64,000 bases of DNA from Torymus aiolomorphi (Eukaryota > Arthropoda > Insecta > Hymenoptera > Torymidae). The number at the start of each line of letters is the position of its first letter. Within the stretch, counting starts at the first letter, position 1. The translations under genes were made by a program, and so were the position numbers. Where the stretch lies: positions 226,563,876-226,627,875 of the forward strand of contig CM070873.1 of NCBI GenBank assembly GCA_036365515.1. The letters are read 5' to 3'. The notes beneath the pieces are model-generated. The model was not told where the DNA came from and did no database searches. It saw nothing but the letters and a program-made list of their open reading frames with translations. Shown here one piece after another: positions 42,141 through 53,677 of this stretch.

Positions 42141-42215
42141 TTCTAATAGCAAATTTTCTTCTTTTCTGTTACAGGTGAGTTTCAAAATCAATCCTATCTA
42201 CTTCATTACGTAAGT
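42141..42215 (+). promoter_or_regulatory. Recursive splice site RP2 with 35-nt RS-exon
   Basis: A near-consensus branchpoint CTAAT lies at 42143-42147, with the candidate A at 42146, 28 nt before the AG. A pyrimidine tract leads to GTTACAG ending at 42174, followed at once by GTGAGT (42175-42180). A strong GTAAGT at 42210-42215 closes a 35-nt RS-exon (42175-42209). The architecture is the same as at 17446 and 61536. Retaining this RS-exon would shift the reading frame because 35 is not a multiple of three. Role inferred from motifs. Confidence 0.82.
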
Positions 42216-44573
42216 CAGATATTCCCTTTTACGAAAGCATGTTCCTACATACAGAAAATCACGAATTTTATTTGCATTAAACAGATGAAAGAGCTTTTCC
42301 ACGACACACAAAAGATTTCATTCGAACGAATCAGAGTATTCCGGCATATTTCGAATCCGTCCATTATCGATAAATCTCGGCTCTCACAATGCCGATCGCG
42401 TTCGAAAGCCGAGAGCGGCCATCCGAGACGAATAACGTTCCGCGGTATACGGGAGAGAGCCGCACCGCATACGTCGTTGCGAGCGCGCGCGCGCAAAAAT
42501 CGTGAATTTCGAATCGAATTTCCGGCGCGCGTGGCTGGCTCTGAAAACAGGATACATCGAGAGGAAGCGAAGAGGACTCTTATAACCTCTTTTCTGCCTG
42601 CGCCGGGCAATTTCCAATGATTGACGTCGCGAGGCGGCGGCTCCGCCCGCCACGACGACGGGACGATGGCAAGCCACTAGAATGCCAAGTAGATATCGAA
42701 CACAGTCGCAGAGGAGACTCCTCGAGTGTGTACTCGAGTCCCTGGGCCCTGAGCCAGGGAAGAAAAGGCGAATGAATTTCGGTATATCCTCGCGATAGGT
42801 GGCAGAGGGGGAGAAGAGCGGGCTCCACAGAGAAAGAGAGAGGAGAGATTGCGCGCGCGGCCCTTCGGCCTCTGATATACGGGATGGGATTTCGCTCGAA
42901 TTGATAAACCCCTTGAATCATATTTTCGGTCGACGTGAATCATGCGACTCGATTAAAATCTTTTAAAAGGGTCCTCCGTTACGCCGCGAGTTGGATATGG
43001 CTCGAGAAAGAAGTGCTCCAGCGGGATCCGAATGGTTTGGCACCGAAGATGATTAAATTCATAATTCACGGGGCAGAGCGAAAGGGTTTCATTTCGGGAT
43101 TATTTTATTGCTAATGGAGGATAAAATGGCTATTTCGTAGAAATATTTGACAGTGTTTAGTGCGATTATCTGGAGGGTATAACAAAGCATACGCTGCGGT
43201 ACTTTCTTTACCTTGCAATGGCAAAGCGAACATTCAAATGTCGAGTTGACTATTACGGAAAATAACAGTTCGGTCAAAGAGCCGTGAAATTTCCTTCCCG
43301 CCTCTCTAACACGCGAGCAATCGCGCAAAAGTGCTGGTATCAAAAAAGCATTAACAGCACTTTTCGTCGTCGCGCCACGTCTCTACAGCGCAAAATCCGC
43401 GCGCGGCGTCTAGCTCAGCTCCCGCGCGTGTCTCCTTCCCCGCCTCTCTATACACGATCGGAAAATGCTCAATATCACTTAGAGCCGAATTCGCGCCTTT
43501 GTGCCGATACTCACTCGCCTGATCGCGGCTCTATTAATTTCAATTCAGCCACATAATGCGCCTATCTCCGCGGGGCTAACGACCACCCCGACGTGCGCTT
43601 TATTCGCGCATTTATGAGAGAGCACGCGTACATATAATACGCTCCCGCGGCGACGGCCACTTCCTCCGAATGAAATTCGAGGCGATTACCGTTGAGTCGT
43701 GCGCGGATACTTTCTATCTCTCTCTTACTCGCTCACTCGCTCCTTCTTTCTTCGTCCCCCCGAGTGTATCTCGTTGTACCTGTGCGTATATGGGCTTCGT
43801 GGTATATACTCGTCTTTCGACATCCGGCGTTCGTGCCGGTGATGCAGGTACGGGTCAGGGTGAAGCGGAATCCCCTGCTGGTTTTCTCTTCTGAGAACTG
43901 TAAAAAGTATAAGTATTATTTACGGAAGAGGTTTTATAATATTTCAGAAGGCCGAATTGATGAAAATATACTTTTTAACGTTTAATTAATACGTAATTTA
44001 ATTGAGATTACGGTTACGTATAATGTTAAAAACTTATTTTAGCAATACAACTCTCGTGAAATAAACCAAAAATTCTTCCCGGAATCATAAGCGTGAAAAT
44101 TAAAGAGCGCAAAATATTGAGATTAGTGCCCATAAAGTAATCGCCCGGTTATGTTATTATACTGTACGGAAAGTGTGTCAGTGAGAGAGGTTTGCTTTAC
44201 GGTACGTTGTATATTGTGCAAACACCGTTACCTTAATTCGGAAACTCCGCGTGGCTGTTGTAAAAAATGCAGGAAACAATTACTATGTACACGAATACTG
44301 CTGCGAACATGAGTCATCGAAACTATTCTTATAAGCTGTGTAACCTTAATGACTGCTTTGCCGCATGTATCATCTAATAATGGCGTACCTACATTGGGAT
44401 AGTTATATACTGTTCTTACTGCGAACAGAATTTTATATATACTGATCATATTGCACAATTTCTATCATTAGAGTTACTGCGTATTCTACCATGATAAAAA
44501 TCCATTTATTATTAAAACGTTTTTATTCCCTATTTATTTTTTATAAATTAATTTTCAAAGAAGTCCTATCCTA
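42216..44573. other. Intronic sequence after RP2, no gene seen
   Basis: CpG-rich at about 42300-42900 and 43280-43890, AT-rich between and after. It contains paired short hairpins (42721-42760). No exon was supported. Confidence 0.5.
42721..42760. repeat. Two adjacent short hairpins
   Basis: CTCGAG / CTCGAG with loop TGTGTA (42721-42738) is followed directly by TCCCTGG / CCAGGGA with loop GCCCTGAG (42739-42760). Both stems are perfect. Function is unknown; chance is plausible in GC-rich sequence. Confidence 0.7.
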
Positions 44574-45154
44574 TCCCTGGTAGAAATTTGTCTATCTGAA
44601 ATGGCCAACAATCTCAATAAATGGGTAGAAAAAATGGCTAGTTAATAGGCCCCGGTGAAACGCTTTTTCTCCCATTATTCGCACATTTAATAGATTGGAC
44701 ATAACCTCCAAATTTTCGTTTTAAGTTTACTTAAAGAATTGACGTTAAATTGGACGGTATTCAGCTGTAACTGATAGCTTACTAAAATATAAACAATATG
44801 AGCAGACAGAAAAACCATTTACAGTAGTCCTTTTGAAGATATTACGTAGAATGTATTTATTGCCATTAGATTCTGTCTCTCTTACTCCTTGTCATAATAA
44901 CAGGCCTTCTACTAGCCATTTCCGGACTAAAAAAACTGATCAGTTTTAATACCTTTAAAATACTCAAGAACAAGCTTGTGTTTGTCTTCGCAAAACTCAT
45001 TCTATTTTTCAATGTATTAAATGTTCGAATAATAGGGAAAAAAGCGTTTCACCGGGAGCTAGAAACTGGAAAAGGGAAATTCCCATTTTATAGCAAGTTT
45101 CTAATATAAATGGCCAGTTAATAGTTAGAAAATGTTTTGGATTTCCACCAGGGA
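44574..45154. mobile_element. 581-bp TIR element flanked by TA
   Basis: The ends TCCCTGGTAGAAAT and the inverted ATTTCCACCAGGGA agree at 13 of 14 positions, with TA on each side (44572-44573 and 45155-45156). A second, internal inverted repeat of about 47 bp begins CCCGGTGAAACGC at 44651 and has its partner at 45010-45056. It may be extended arms of the same element or a second, nested element. No transposase frame is present, so it is non-autonomous. The TA flank suggests Tc1/mariner type. Confidence 0.75.
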
Positions 45155-45255
45155 TATGTTATCCTCTTTATGCGTTATACTTTATATGCGTTATAGGTAC
45201 TTATTATGTATCACCTGAATGTATTTTTAACCTTTTGGGCAAACCAAATAAAGAC

Positions 45256-45272
45256 ATTATTATTATTATTAT
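45256..45272 (+). repeat. (ATT)n microsatellite
   Basis: Between five and six ATT units about 100 bp after the TIR element ending 45154. Confidence 0.9.
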
Positions 45273-45560
45273 CCGACCAATTGACTTCGCAGAATAATCA
45301 AGAAAAAGCCCAATCCAGCATAAAGAAAATAAACGAAATATTCGGCGCAACATGAGACCGCAGGAAAGCTACGAATTCGTTTGTCCTTAGGCAGCACAGC
45401 ACGCTCACACTTTTAGACGCACACAGGGGGCCTCGGGCGCTCGCTGCGCGCACACATGGGCGACGAAGTACTAGAGTCAAGAATGGCGAAGGTTGCCCCC
45501 TCGATATTCCCCCGGTGTAATTGACCGCGCCCCTCATTACGCGCTCTTTCGACTCTCTTC

Positions 45561-45592
45561 CCTCTCTTTCTCTCTCTCTCTCTTTCTCTCTC
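45561..45592 (+). repeat. (CT)n microsatellite, interrupted by TTT
   Basis: CT-rich pyrimidine run inside a CpG-rich block, with no acceptor-like AG and exon after it. Confidence 0.85.
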
Positions 45593-46150
45593 GATCACCA
45601 TTCCTTCCCCTTATGCACACCGGATTGCCGAGCCGAAGGTCGGCCGATTTGCATATTCCCGTCGTTATGCGCGTCGAGGAAAAATTGAGAGGGGCAGCGG
45701 CGGTGGCAAGAATGCCTCGTATTATTCGAGTCGTTGTTTACATGGGGGGAGCGGTTCTCTCTCGCGCTCTCCCTCCCTCTCTTTCTCCCTGCAACGAGCC
45801 ACTAATTAATCGGCCCTGTATAATTAACGTGCTTCACCGGCGCGCGTGATGGGGGTTTCGACTCTCGGCCGCGCGCCAATTGACTTTGCTAATAGTCGAA
45901 TAGTTTTCGCGGGATTTCCCGTATTCGCGCTTCATTAAAGTGATTTTCCGGGGCAGGGAAGCAGCCGTTAAGGTAGCTGTTAGAGTTAATGTATTCATTT
46001 GTTTTGTTCGTGGCGCTATATACTGCCACTCATGCATTGAATTTCCTATTATTCGCGTTAATAAACATCTTATGAATGGCAAATTTGATTACATTACCAA
46101 TAAAGAGTCTTATTCATTATTCAAAGTCTTGTAAACGAGGCTTGTATTCC

Positions 46151-46166
46151 TTTTTTTTTTTTTTTT
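46151..46166 (+). repeat. Poly-T tract, 16 nt
   Basis: Uninterrupted T run. No retroposon body was recognised beside it. Confidence 0.9.
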
Positions 46167-47872
46167 GTTGAGAATATCCAACCTGATAAATATATTAACG
46201 GCCCAATTTTAACCACAGACATCATGTATTTTATCCAACGAGAAAATACATAGCTCACTGCGCGGAATAGGACGGCTCGACGAAAGTTTGAAAACGCCAA
46301 TATTGGAAAACATTGAAAATAGCATTAAAAAAAAGAAGCGTTTCAATAACAGAGAACTTCCGTCCCAGCGTATTCATTTATACTCGGCCGCAGCGAAAAA
46401 ACTTCAGCGCCGCGTCGAATTATTCGCTTGTCATTTTTCCGCCGCCCGAGCGAGCTCAAAAATATAAATCTCGCAAAACTTACGGAAGAGTTCGGAGAGA
46501 GAGAGCGCCGCAGGGATAAAGTTTTTCCAGCCGATCCCTCTTCGGCCCTTATCAATCATCGGTCCGTCTCCCGCCGCGCTCTTTTTCAATCGGCGCTTTT
46601 CTGTGTGTTCCATTCGTTATCAGCGCGCGCCGGGCTCTATATACTGGTTCGCGCGCATGCGTCCCCTGACATACGTGCGTCCGTGCGCGCGCGCTTGAAA
46701 TTTCTGGAAACCAATTCCACTTACTCGCTACATTTTTCGCAATCCCCTCCGGCTTTTGCCGCGGTGACGTCGTAAAAAGAAGGCATGTATGACTAGTTTT
46801 ATACTTTTTGCGTAGAGGGTATCTATAAAATTTATGGCAAAAATGCAACAGTTTTACATGCGTGTAGTTGAGGAAAATTTTAGATTACAGTTTTTATTTA
46901 TGTGAAGCATGAAAATCTTATGTCTATAAAATACAACCAATAATATATGTTATTTTAGATATTTCGTTTTTGTACACGACCGCAACAATAACAATTGAAA
47001 TTCGTATAAACAATTTTAATATCACTATATGTATCTAATATAAGGTTTCATTCTTTACTTTCATAAAAATCACCAATAACATTACATTAGAACTCTATTC
47101 AGAGCCTCCGAGGAAAACAACAGCCGATGGTGTAGCCCTGCGCGAGGCATTCAATGCGCAATAAATGATCGCCGATGGAAAAAAGCGCATTATTCACAAA
47201 AAGATCGCGATGGAAGAGCGGCGCAGTAGTGGCCCTGGTAGTATCCACTTAATAGAGCCTCTCTTGGCTCTTGCTACATTAACCCACGGCTGCGCAACAA
47301 AGAGCTCTCGAGCGGTATACGCTTGCTCGCGCGCGCACGAGCGCAAGAGAGAAGGTGGCCGGTTCCCGATAAGTAGAGCATGAAGCATAAGTAAGTTGCC
47401 GGGGAGCGCTCGCGCGCGCAGAAGCCGGTTTTCGCGCGCGAAAACTCGCCTACGCTACGTTATAGGTTCGCGCTTCGAACTTTGCGTCAAAGGCGTCTTT
47501 TTGCGAGAGCGACACCGCTTTTTTCGCGAACGGTATGCGCGGGCTTCTCTTTCCCCCTTCTGTCCTCGTCGTTTTTGCAAGTCTCTTTTTTTCTTTTGCC
47601 AAAGTTAAGCAGGATCGCAGCGAATTGACGCGCTCTATATATCTTTTCACGTGGCGGTGTATAAGCTGCTATTCTTGGTTAAATTTTGAAGGAGGCGATT
47701 GCTGCTCTTTAGAGACGTTGTGGCCTTTGTGTGCCAATTCATAGGCAAATTTTTATTTTTTGCGGTTCCTTTTACCTGGTCGTCGTTTAAATTTAACCTA
47801 TGTGGGTCGACAATTGTGAACAGCACTCCAGCTTATAGTAACCTTTTTTTGTCTCCAGTATATTAGATAAAA

Positions 47873-49094
47873 GTAAAATAGCCATTACTGGGACAACGTA
47901 AACAGTGCGCCCTATACCAGCACAGTAATAAATATTATTAATAATCTAATACATATGAACTTAAATCATAAAAATAAAATTCTTTAATCATTTTTAAGTT
48001 CTAATTTATTCAATTACATGATTTATTTTGATTTAAAAAGTTATGAATTTAAAAGAAAAAATAATAAAAAGTGCTCTTTTAAAACAGTGCATCTAATAGA
48101 ACCTTAAGGTGGTGTAATAGTCCTACTTTACCACTAACCCTGTTTTATCGGCGGAATATGTCAAAATAATTAATATAAATAAAAGGATAATGATTTGCGT
48201 CTTAAACAAATTCACTTGCCCTGCGTAATCCTCTAATACATCGTTCTACGAAGTTTTGAGACAAAAAAAACGACGACACCTTTGTTTATTTTTGGAACGA
48301 AAATTAACCAAATTTCGTTCCAAAAATAAACAAAGGTGTCGTCGTTTTTTTGCCTCGAAACTTTGTAGAATGATGTATTATGCCATTACGCAGGGCAACT
48401 GAATTTGTTCAAGGCGTAAATCATTATCCTTTTATTTATATTAATTACTTTTACATGTTCCGTCGATAAAACAGTTAGTATAGTGCGACACCCCCTTAAA
48501 TTGTCCCACTATCGGCAGTTTGTCCCACTTTAGGGTGAAGTTCAATTAACCCATATTCTATTCTATTAGGCTTTTCTTTGTCCCACTTTAGGATTTATCT
48601 AAAAAATCGTGTCCCACTCGAGGATGAATAGACTACCTATTAAATGTATTTTTTAACTTTTACAAGCGATATTCAAACGCGTTTCGCGCGTACTTTTCTG
48701 TTTTTAAGGTATGCTATCTTCATTACGTTTTACTTTTAACTTATTTAAGTATTTTTTCAAAGTCAGAACTTATTAATCATTTTTATACTACTCTAAATGT
48801 AAAAATTCCATTAAAAAATTCAAACATTAAATTCCAAACCGTAAATTTCTCGCGCCTTATTCTTATCGACCTATCAAAATCAAGCCTTTAGATGCTTCAA
48901 CGTGGCCGCTCATCACTTTTTTAAGAAGAGATAATATTTTAACAACATTATTTTATTTGTGAAATCGATCGTAAAAACGAAGTATAAACTATCTGTTGCA
49001 ATTTTTATTTTACAAAAAAACAACAATTCACTATTCTTAAATCATATTTATAAGAGTTAGGTGGTCGTAAATGTCCCAGTAATGGTTGTTTTAC
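47873..49094. mobile_element. Composite TIR element with GTCCCA motifs, enclosing a TTAA palindrome
   Basis: GTAAAATAGCCATTACTGGG at 47873-47892 is matched inverted near 49072-49094 over about 23 bp with two mismatches. The exact ends and any target duplication are unclear; TA flanks at 47868 and 49097 are possible. The interior is AT-rich without an open frame and holds the near-palindromic element 48104-48499. Four copies of a GTCCCACT-type motif lie at about 48502-48624, and the TIR contains its inverse (GGGAC). Family not recognised. Confidence 0.65.
48104..48499. mobile_element. 396-bp near-palindromic element flanked by TTAA
   Basis: The left arm is matched by the inverted right arm over almost the whole length, with the symmetry centre near 48300-48315. 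The inner part of the arms (AACGACGACACCTTTGTTTA and beyond) is nearly identical, and divergence rises outward. The ends read TTAAGGTGGTGT and the inverted ACACCCCCTTAA, with TTAA at both borders (48104-48107, 48496-48499). TTAA duplications are typical of piggyBac-type MITEs. Its transcript would fold into a hairpin of about 190 bp. It is non-coding. Confidence 0.8.
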
Positions 49095-50682
49095 CTTATA
49101 CGTATTGCAAATAAATATGTTTCACTTTTACATCCGCGAGAACACAATTTAAAATAATTTTCTGGTCTGAAAAAATGAACCTTTTATTTTTCAGCTCACC
49201 ATTCCAAACCTTTAAACCGCAATATGCGTACCTATACCTGCACAATCTTCTTTCTCCTCTCGATTCACGTGAATTATTGCAGAAGGCATAGCGTTCCTAG
49301 GCGCAGTAGCGCGATTCACCGTCCAAAGAATCACTTCAGCACTCCACCACCACATCGCTCAATAATATGTGTACGTGCCAGGTTATACGCATATACACAC
49401 ACTGCACGCTTGGTACGCGTCTCGCGCCGTGGGCCGCCGCTTTCTTCGCCTGAGGCGCTTTCCATCAAAAGCGAAGAAAAAGAAATTCCTTTCATGCCTC
49501 GCGAGTAGTAACAGCAGCAGCAGCAAAACACACGTGCGTCCAGATGTAACAAAAGCGGCGCTACTCTTATTCTGAATATAAGCAACGGCGAAAATAGGGA
49601 ACCACGAGGCCGCGATGGGCGGCGGCGGCGGCAACCGAAAGAAAGCTCCTCTTTTCATTAATCCCCCGGCGCGCCCGGAATGAAACGGGCAGAGGGTGTA
49701 TAAGTGCGCGAGAAAGAGAGTGTATAGGTAGCGCAGCGCAGAGAAGAGAGTCGAAGCGCGCCCCGAGGACGGCAAAAAGATGATGCACGCGCGCCCGAAG
49801 GAGGGAAATAGAAGCGCTCGCGCTTCGCACTGTGCGCGGAGCCTGTGCGCGAGAGCGAGAAAATGAGAAAGAAAGCGAGATGGTAAAAGCGAAACAATAA
49901 AAATGAGGGGTATATAGAAGAAAAAAGTGAGAAAGAGGGACGGAGTCGCGTCTAGGGCCTTTGAGAGTCGCGGCGCGACAATATCAACGAAGAAATTGAA
50001 AGTCGCCTTGGGCCAACTCTGCCGAGACTAGACTGAGAGAGAAAGATAGAGACGGAGAGAGAGCGAGACACTCGAAGGGAGAGAAAAGTAGTGCACTTCG
50101 CGCGAGTGCTCGTTCACCATATTCCGTTGGCTGCAGCCTAGCTATTCACTAGCTCGCACACACGCGGTATTTACGTATACGCGGCACCGCGGGGTCCTGG
50201 TCTACTTACTTCACGCCGGCCGCTCGCGGATTAAGAGCGTATCAAGTCGCCGAGCACTGAACACACCTCGCGTGCACGGCCTGCGCACAGTATGTATGTG
50301 TGTGTGTAAGTGCATTACCGGAGAGACTGGTATTCGAGCACATGCGAGTAGAGAGACTATCGCACGCGCGGGGGACAGACCGGCTTTGTTTATGCTGTCG
50401 GCTATCGGTTAAGTTGAGGCGCGTTTTTTGCAGGGAACGCGTCACACGAGAATTGTTGTTTTTCTTGCACTAAATTTATGTTGAAAATTAAAATGCAAAG
50501 CGAATTTGTTTTACCCGGAATTTATATATTTAAAATTGCAGGTAGTTTAAGAAACTGGACAAAGTTGAATGACCTGAAAGATAATTTTCCTGGTGCTAGA
50601 TATATCGCGAATAATGATGTTTTTATCATTGTTATAAACCTACCACGTATAAGTAGCAATTCGATAAAATGTAATTTATTCC

Positions 50683-50711
50683 ATTTTAATTTTAATTTTA
50701 ATTTTAATTTT
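50683..50711 (+). repeat. (TTTTAA)n short tandem repeat
   Basis: About four to five TTTTAA units in an AT-rich trough. Confidence 0.9.
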
Positions 50712-53658
50712 CCTTATAAGGAAAATTTTATATGGACGCGGAGAGAAAGCTAAAAAGACGTTTATCCGTTTAACAAAATATCCTGAGTTGGAGCTACTAC
50801 TTTTGTAAGGATCGATACGATGGCGCGCGCGCGCGAGACGAACAAAGCATTAAAAATACAGCTCGAGTTACTCGTTTCTCTTAAAAGATGGAATTTCTCG
50901 CTTGACGTTTTGAGGTTACACAAGCTATCCTTTTACTGCATTTCAGTGCTTTAAAAATACGCCAAGGAATTTTCGCCCTTTACCAAAAATATGGCGAATT
51001 TTGGTTTCACTACACGGCGTACAATTAATTTGTTTATGTTTTGCAACTTATATTCGCATAAAAATATCTACTATAACGTGCATACGCATTATGTATTATG
51101 TCAAGTGCTATAATAATATCTTTGATTTACGATTAAATCAACATTCAGACATTTAAAGAACGCATTTATAACTTACAAAGTATACGGTAACTGCGTAATA
51201 CGTATAATCCTTTTACTCGTTTACGCAATACCTTCTGCGGGATTTACTTTTTATTCATATCTTGTTATTCATCGATTGTATTCAGTGCATATAAGTACGT
51301 ACACCATTGAATCACTATATTTATAATCAGATTGAAAAGCCGGTTTAATAACGCGAAATAATTTATTTTTTTGTACTCTGCATACATGAATAAAAATATA
51401 AAGCGTAATCTCATTAGCAATTTCATCCGCGAGTTTAAAACGGCTTACTTGACTTTAATTCTTATAGTGATTGACAAGGCTACAAAATAAATAAAACGTG
51501 CCTTATAAAGTGACCACTTTTCAATTTGTATAGGCAATGTAAAATTCCATCGTAAAATCGCTTAGTAAGATGTTTCATTTCGAAAAGAATTTCTAAAGTG
51601 AAAAATTCAGTTAATCCAAGAGCCATTAATTCTTTTTGTCGAAATAAAATTAAAAGCTATATAAGTTCAGCGGCTTACAGGTACTAGAAGATTCGATCCA
51701 GCGAAAATGATGTGAACTCCCGGCCTCCGAAATCAGAGAGATAAAATCATAATCCCCATTCACTACTCTAATAAAATTCCAGCGTCCCCGCGAATCAGCA
51801 CTTCATTATCCAGAAAGGGTCCTTCCATCCGCGTACCGGCCAACTATACGGATACCGAGTTGGGCGCAAAAGCGCGTCTGGCGTGCCACCCCATAGCACA
51901 AGGCAAATTTCCCACAAAAGCGTGTCAGGCGTGTAAAATGTGGAAAACCATAAGTTCTCTCCCCCTTCTCCCTCTCTCTCTTACTCTCGCTCGCTCGCCG
52001 TCCTCAACATGGGGCACACGTGGCGACGCGCGTGCCTCGTCAGCAGCCGGAGATTTTCGCGATATGACAGATCAAATATTGTCGACTCACGTCGGGGAGG
52101 CGGCGTACGCGCGCCCTCACCCTCACACCTCTCGGACAGATGGCCGCCAGGTCGTAAACGTAGGTAGGTAGAGGTGTGTGGAGAGACCCTTCGCGCGAGA
52201 AAGAGAGAAAGAGAGGGAGAGAGAGATAAAAAGGATCTCTGGGATTTCGGGAAGTCCGTCGAATGCACTGATTCGGCAGATGTCGAACACGTTCGACGCT
52301 TTTATTGCCCTGGAGAGCGAGGTCCGAGTTGTCGGTAGTAGAGGAGAGGGAATGTATATACCTATGTATTCCTTTCTGAATTCAGCTGCGGTGCCTGGCT
52401 GTTCGCGATGACTCCGGGGCTGCCTTTTGCGCTACTTCGCCCTTCCGGGACTTAATTATACGCGTCCTGTGTGAGTTTTTTTTTCACGTCCCTTTCAAAC
52501 GCTTTGTCTACCGGCGAGCTTTGTTCCGCGTTCTCTTTTTTTTATAGCTAATGATGTTTTTTCTCTGTATTGTTATACAGATGGTCTATGAGAGTTTTAC
52601 TGTTCGTATAAACCGAAAAATATATGAAATATTTTTATTTTAGTCTTTATGTATACAGTTATTCAAATTGTTTCGTCTCTAATTTAATATTTGAAAAACC
52701 GTTGCATTGCTTGTGTCCATTCTATATTGCTTATTTATTGAAGCTCAATGAAAAATGTATTTTTTCTAGCAAAATTGATTTTATTGCTAAATAATTACTT
52801 TTCAATAAAATAATTTTATTATTTGTTATAGTTTTACAATAACAATATACACGCCCTTTGCATTGTAAATATCAATTGTTTATCAAATAAATATAAACAA
52901 ATGTGAAATATTAACGAATTTTGCAATATCCAGCTCAAAAAAAAGGTTCAATTTGAAATGCGCGTGACAAAGCGAAATATTAAATGCAAGACGTTCGCCG
53001 TATACGGAATCACGTCGCGGCGGCGCGCCATGCGATTTTTGACGAATCACGCCTCGCGGCGCCGCTAGATTGAAATCCCTTTTTGGCAACTACGGCGTAG
53101 TACCTACGCGCCGCGCGAAGAATAATGTTTTCGCCGCCTCCTCCTCCTCTCCCCCCGCACAGTAGTTCCCGAGGAAACTGAATATTCCACTCGAGCTCGC
53201 CTTTTACCGCGGCACTGCGTACATACATAGATATACAGACACTCGCGTGCACGCGCTCGCCGAAGACGGGATTTATTCGATATTCCACTCGCGGAGGAAG
53301 ATGTGTCCCTATATGTATACGTATGAGCAAGAGAGAAAGAGAGCTTTCCAATCCCGCCTGAATTGACTGCACGCCGCCGCGGTTTTTGCTTTGTACCCTG
53401 GTCTATCTCTCCTCTCTTTCTCTCTTCTACGGCCTCGGCTTTTGTATCTCGTGGAAGGGAGATGGCAAAAGTCGCGCGCGTTTCGCTTTTATCTTTTAAT
53501 TTGGGAAAAGAAAGAGAGAGAGGAAAACTGTATCGGCGATGTATCGGGGTGTGCGCGCGCATTGAATTGGGATTACGGCGGCACTTCGCAGCCGCCGAAT
53601 GATGGATCTTAATATTATTCGCGAGTAGAATGTGGAGCTTTCGTAGGGGGATAGAGCT

Positions 53659-53677
53659 AGAGAGAGAGAGAGAGAGA
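53659..53677 (+). repeat. (GA)n microsatellite
   Basis: About nine GA dinucleotides. Confidence 0.9.

Larger units (their letters stand above)
45157..47872. other. Intronic sequence, no gene seen
   Basis: AT-rich to 45330, CpG-rich at 45340-45900 with a CT repeat, AT-rich to 46340 with a poly-T run, CpG-rich at 46360-46780, AT-rich to 47110, CpG-rich at 47120-47740, then AT-rich. No exon was supported. Confidence 0.5.

Noticed and set aside
48694..48714. TTTTCTGTTTTTAAG|GTATGC, weak fused site
   Set aside because: AAG acceptor, weak donor GTATGC, and within a transposon; no downstream GTAAGT.
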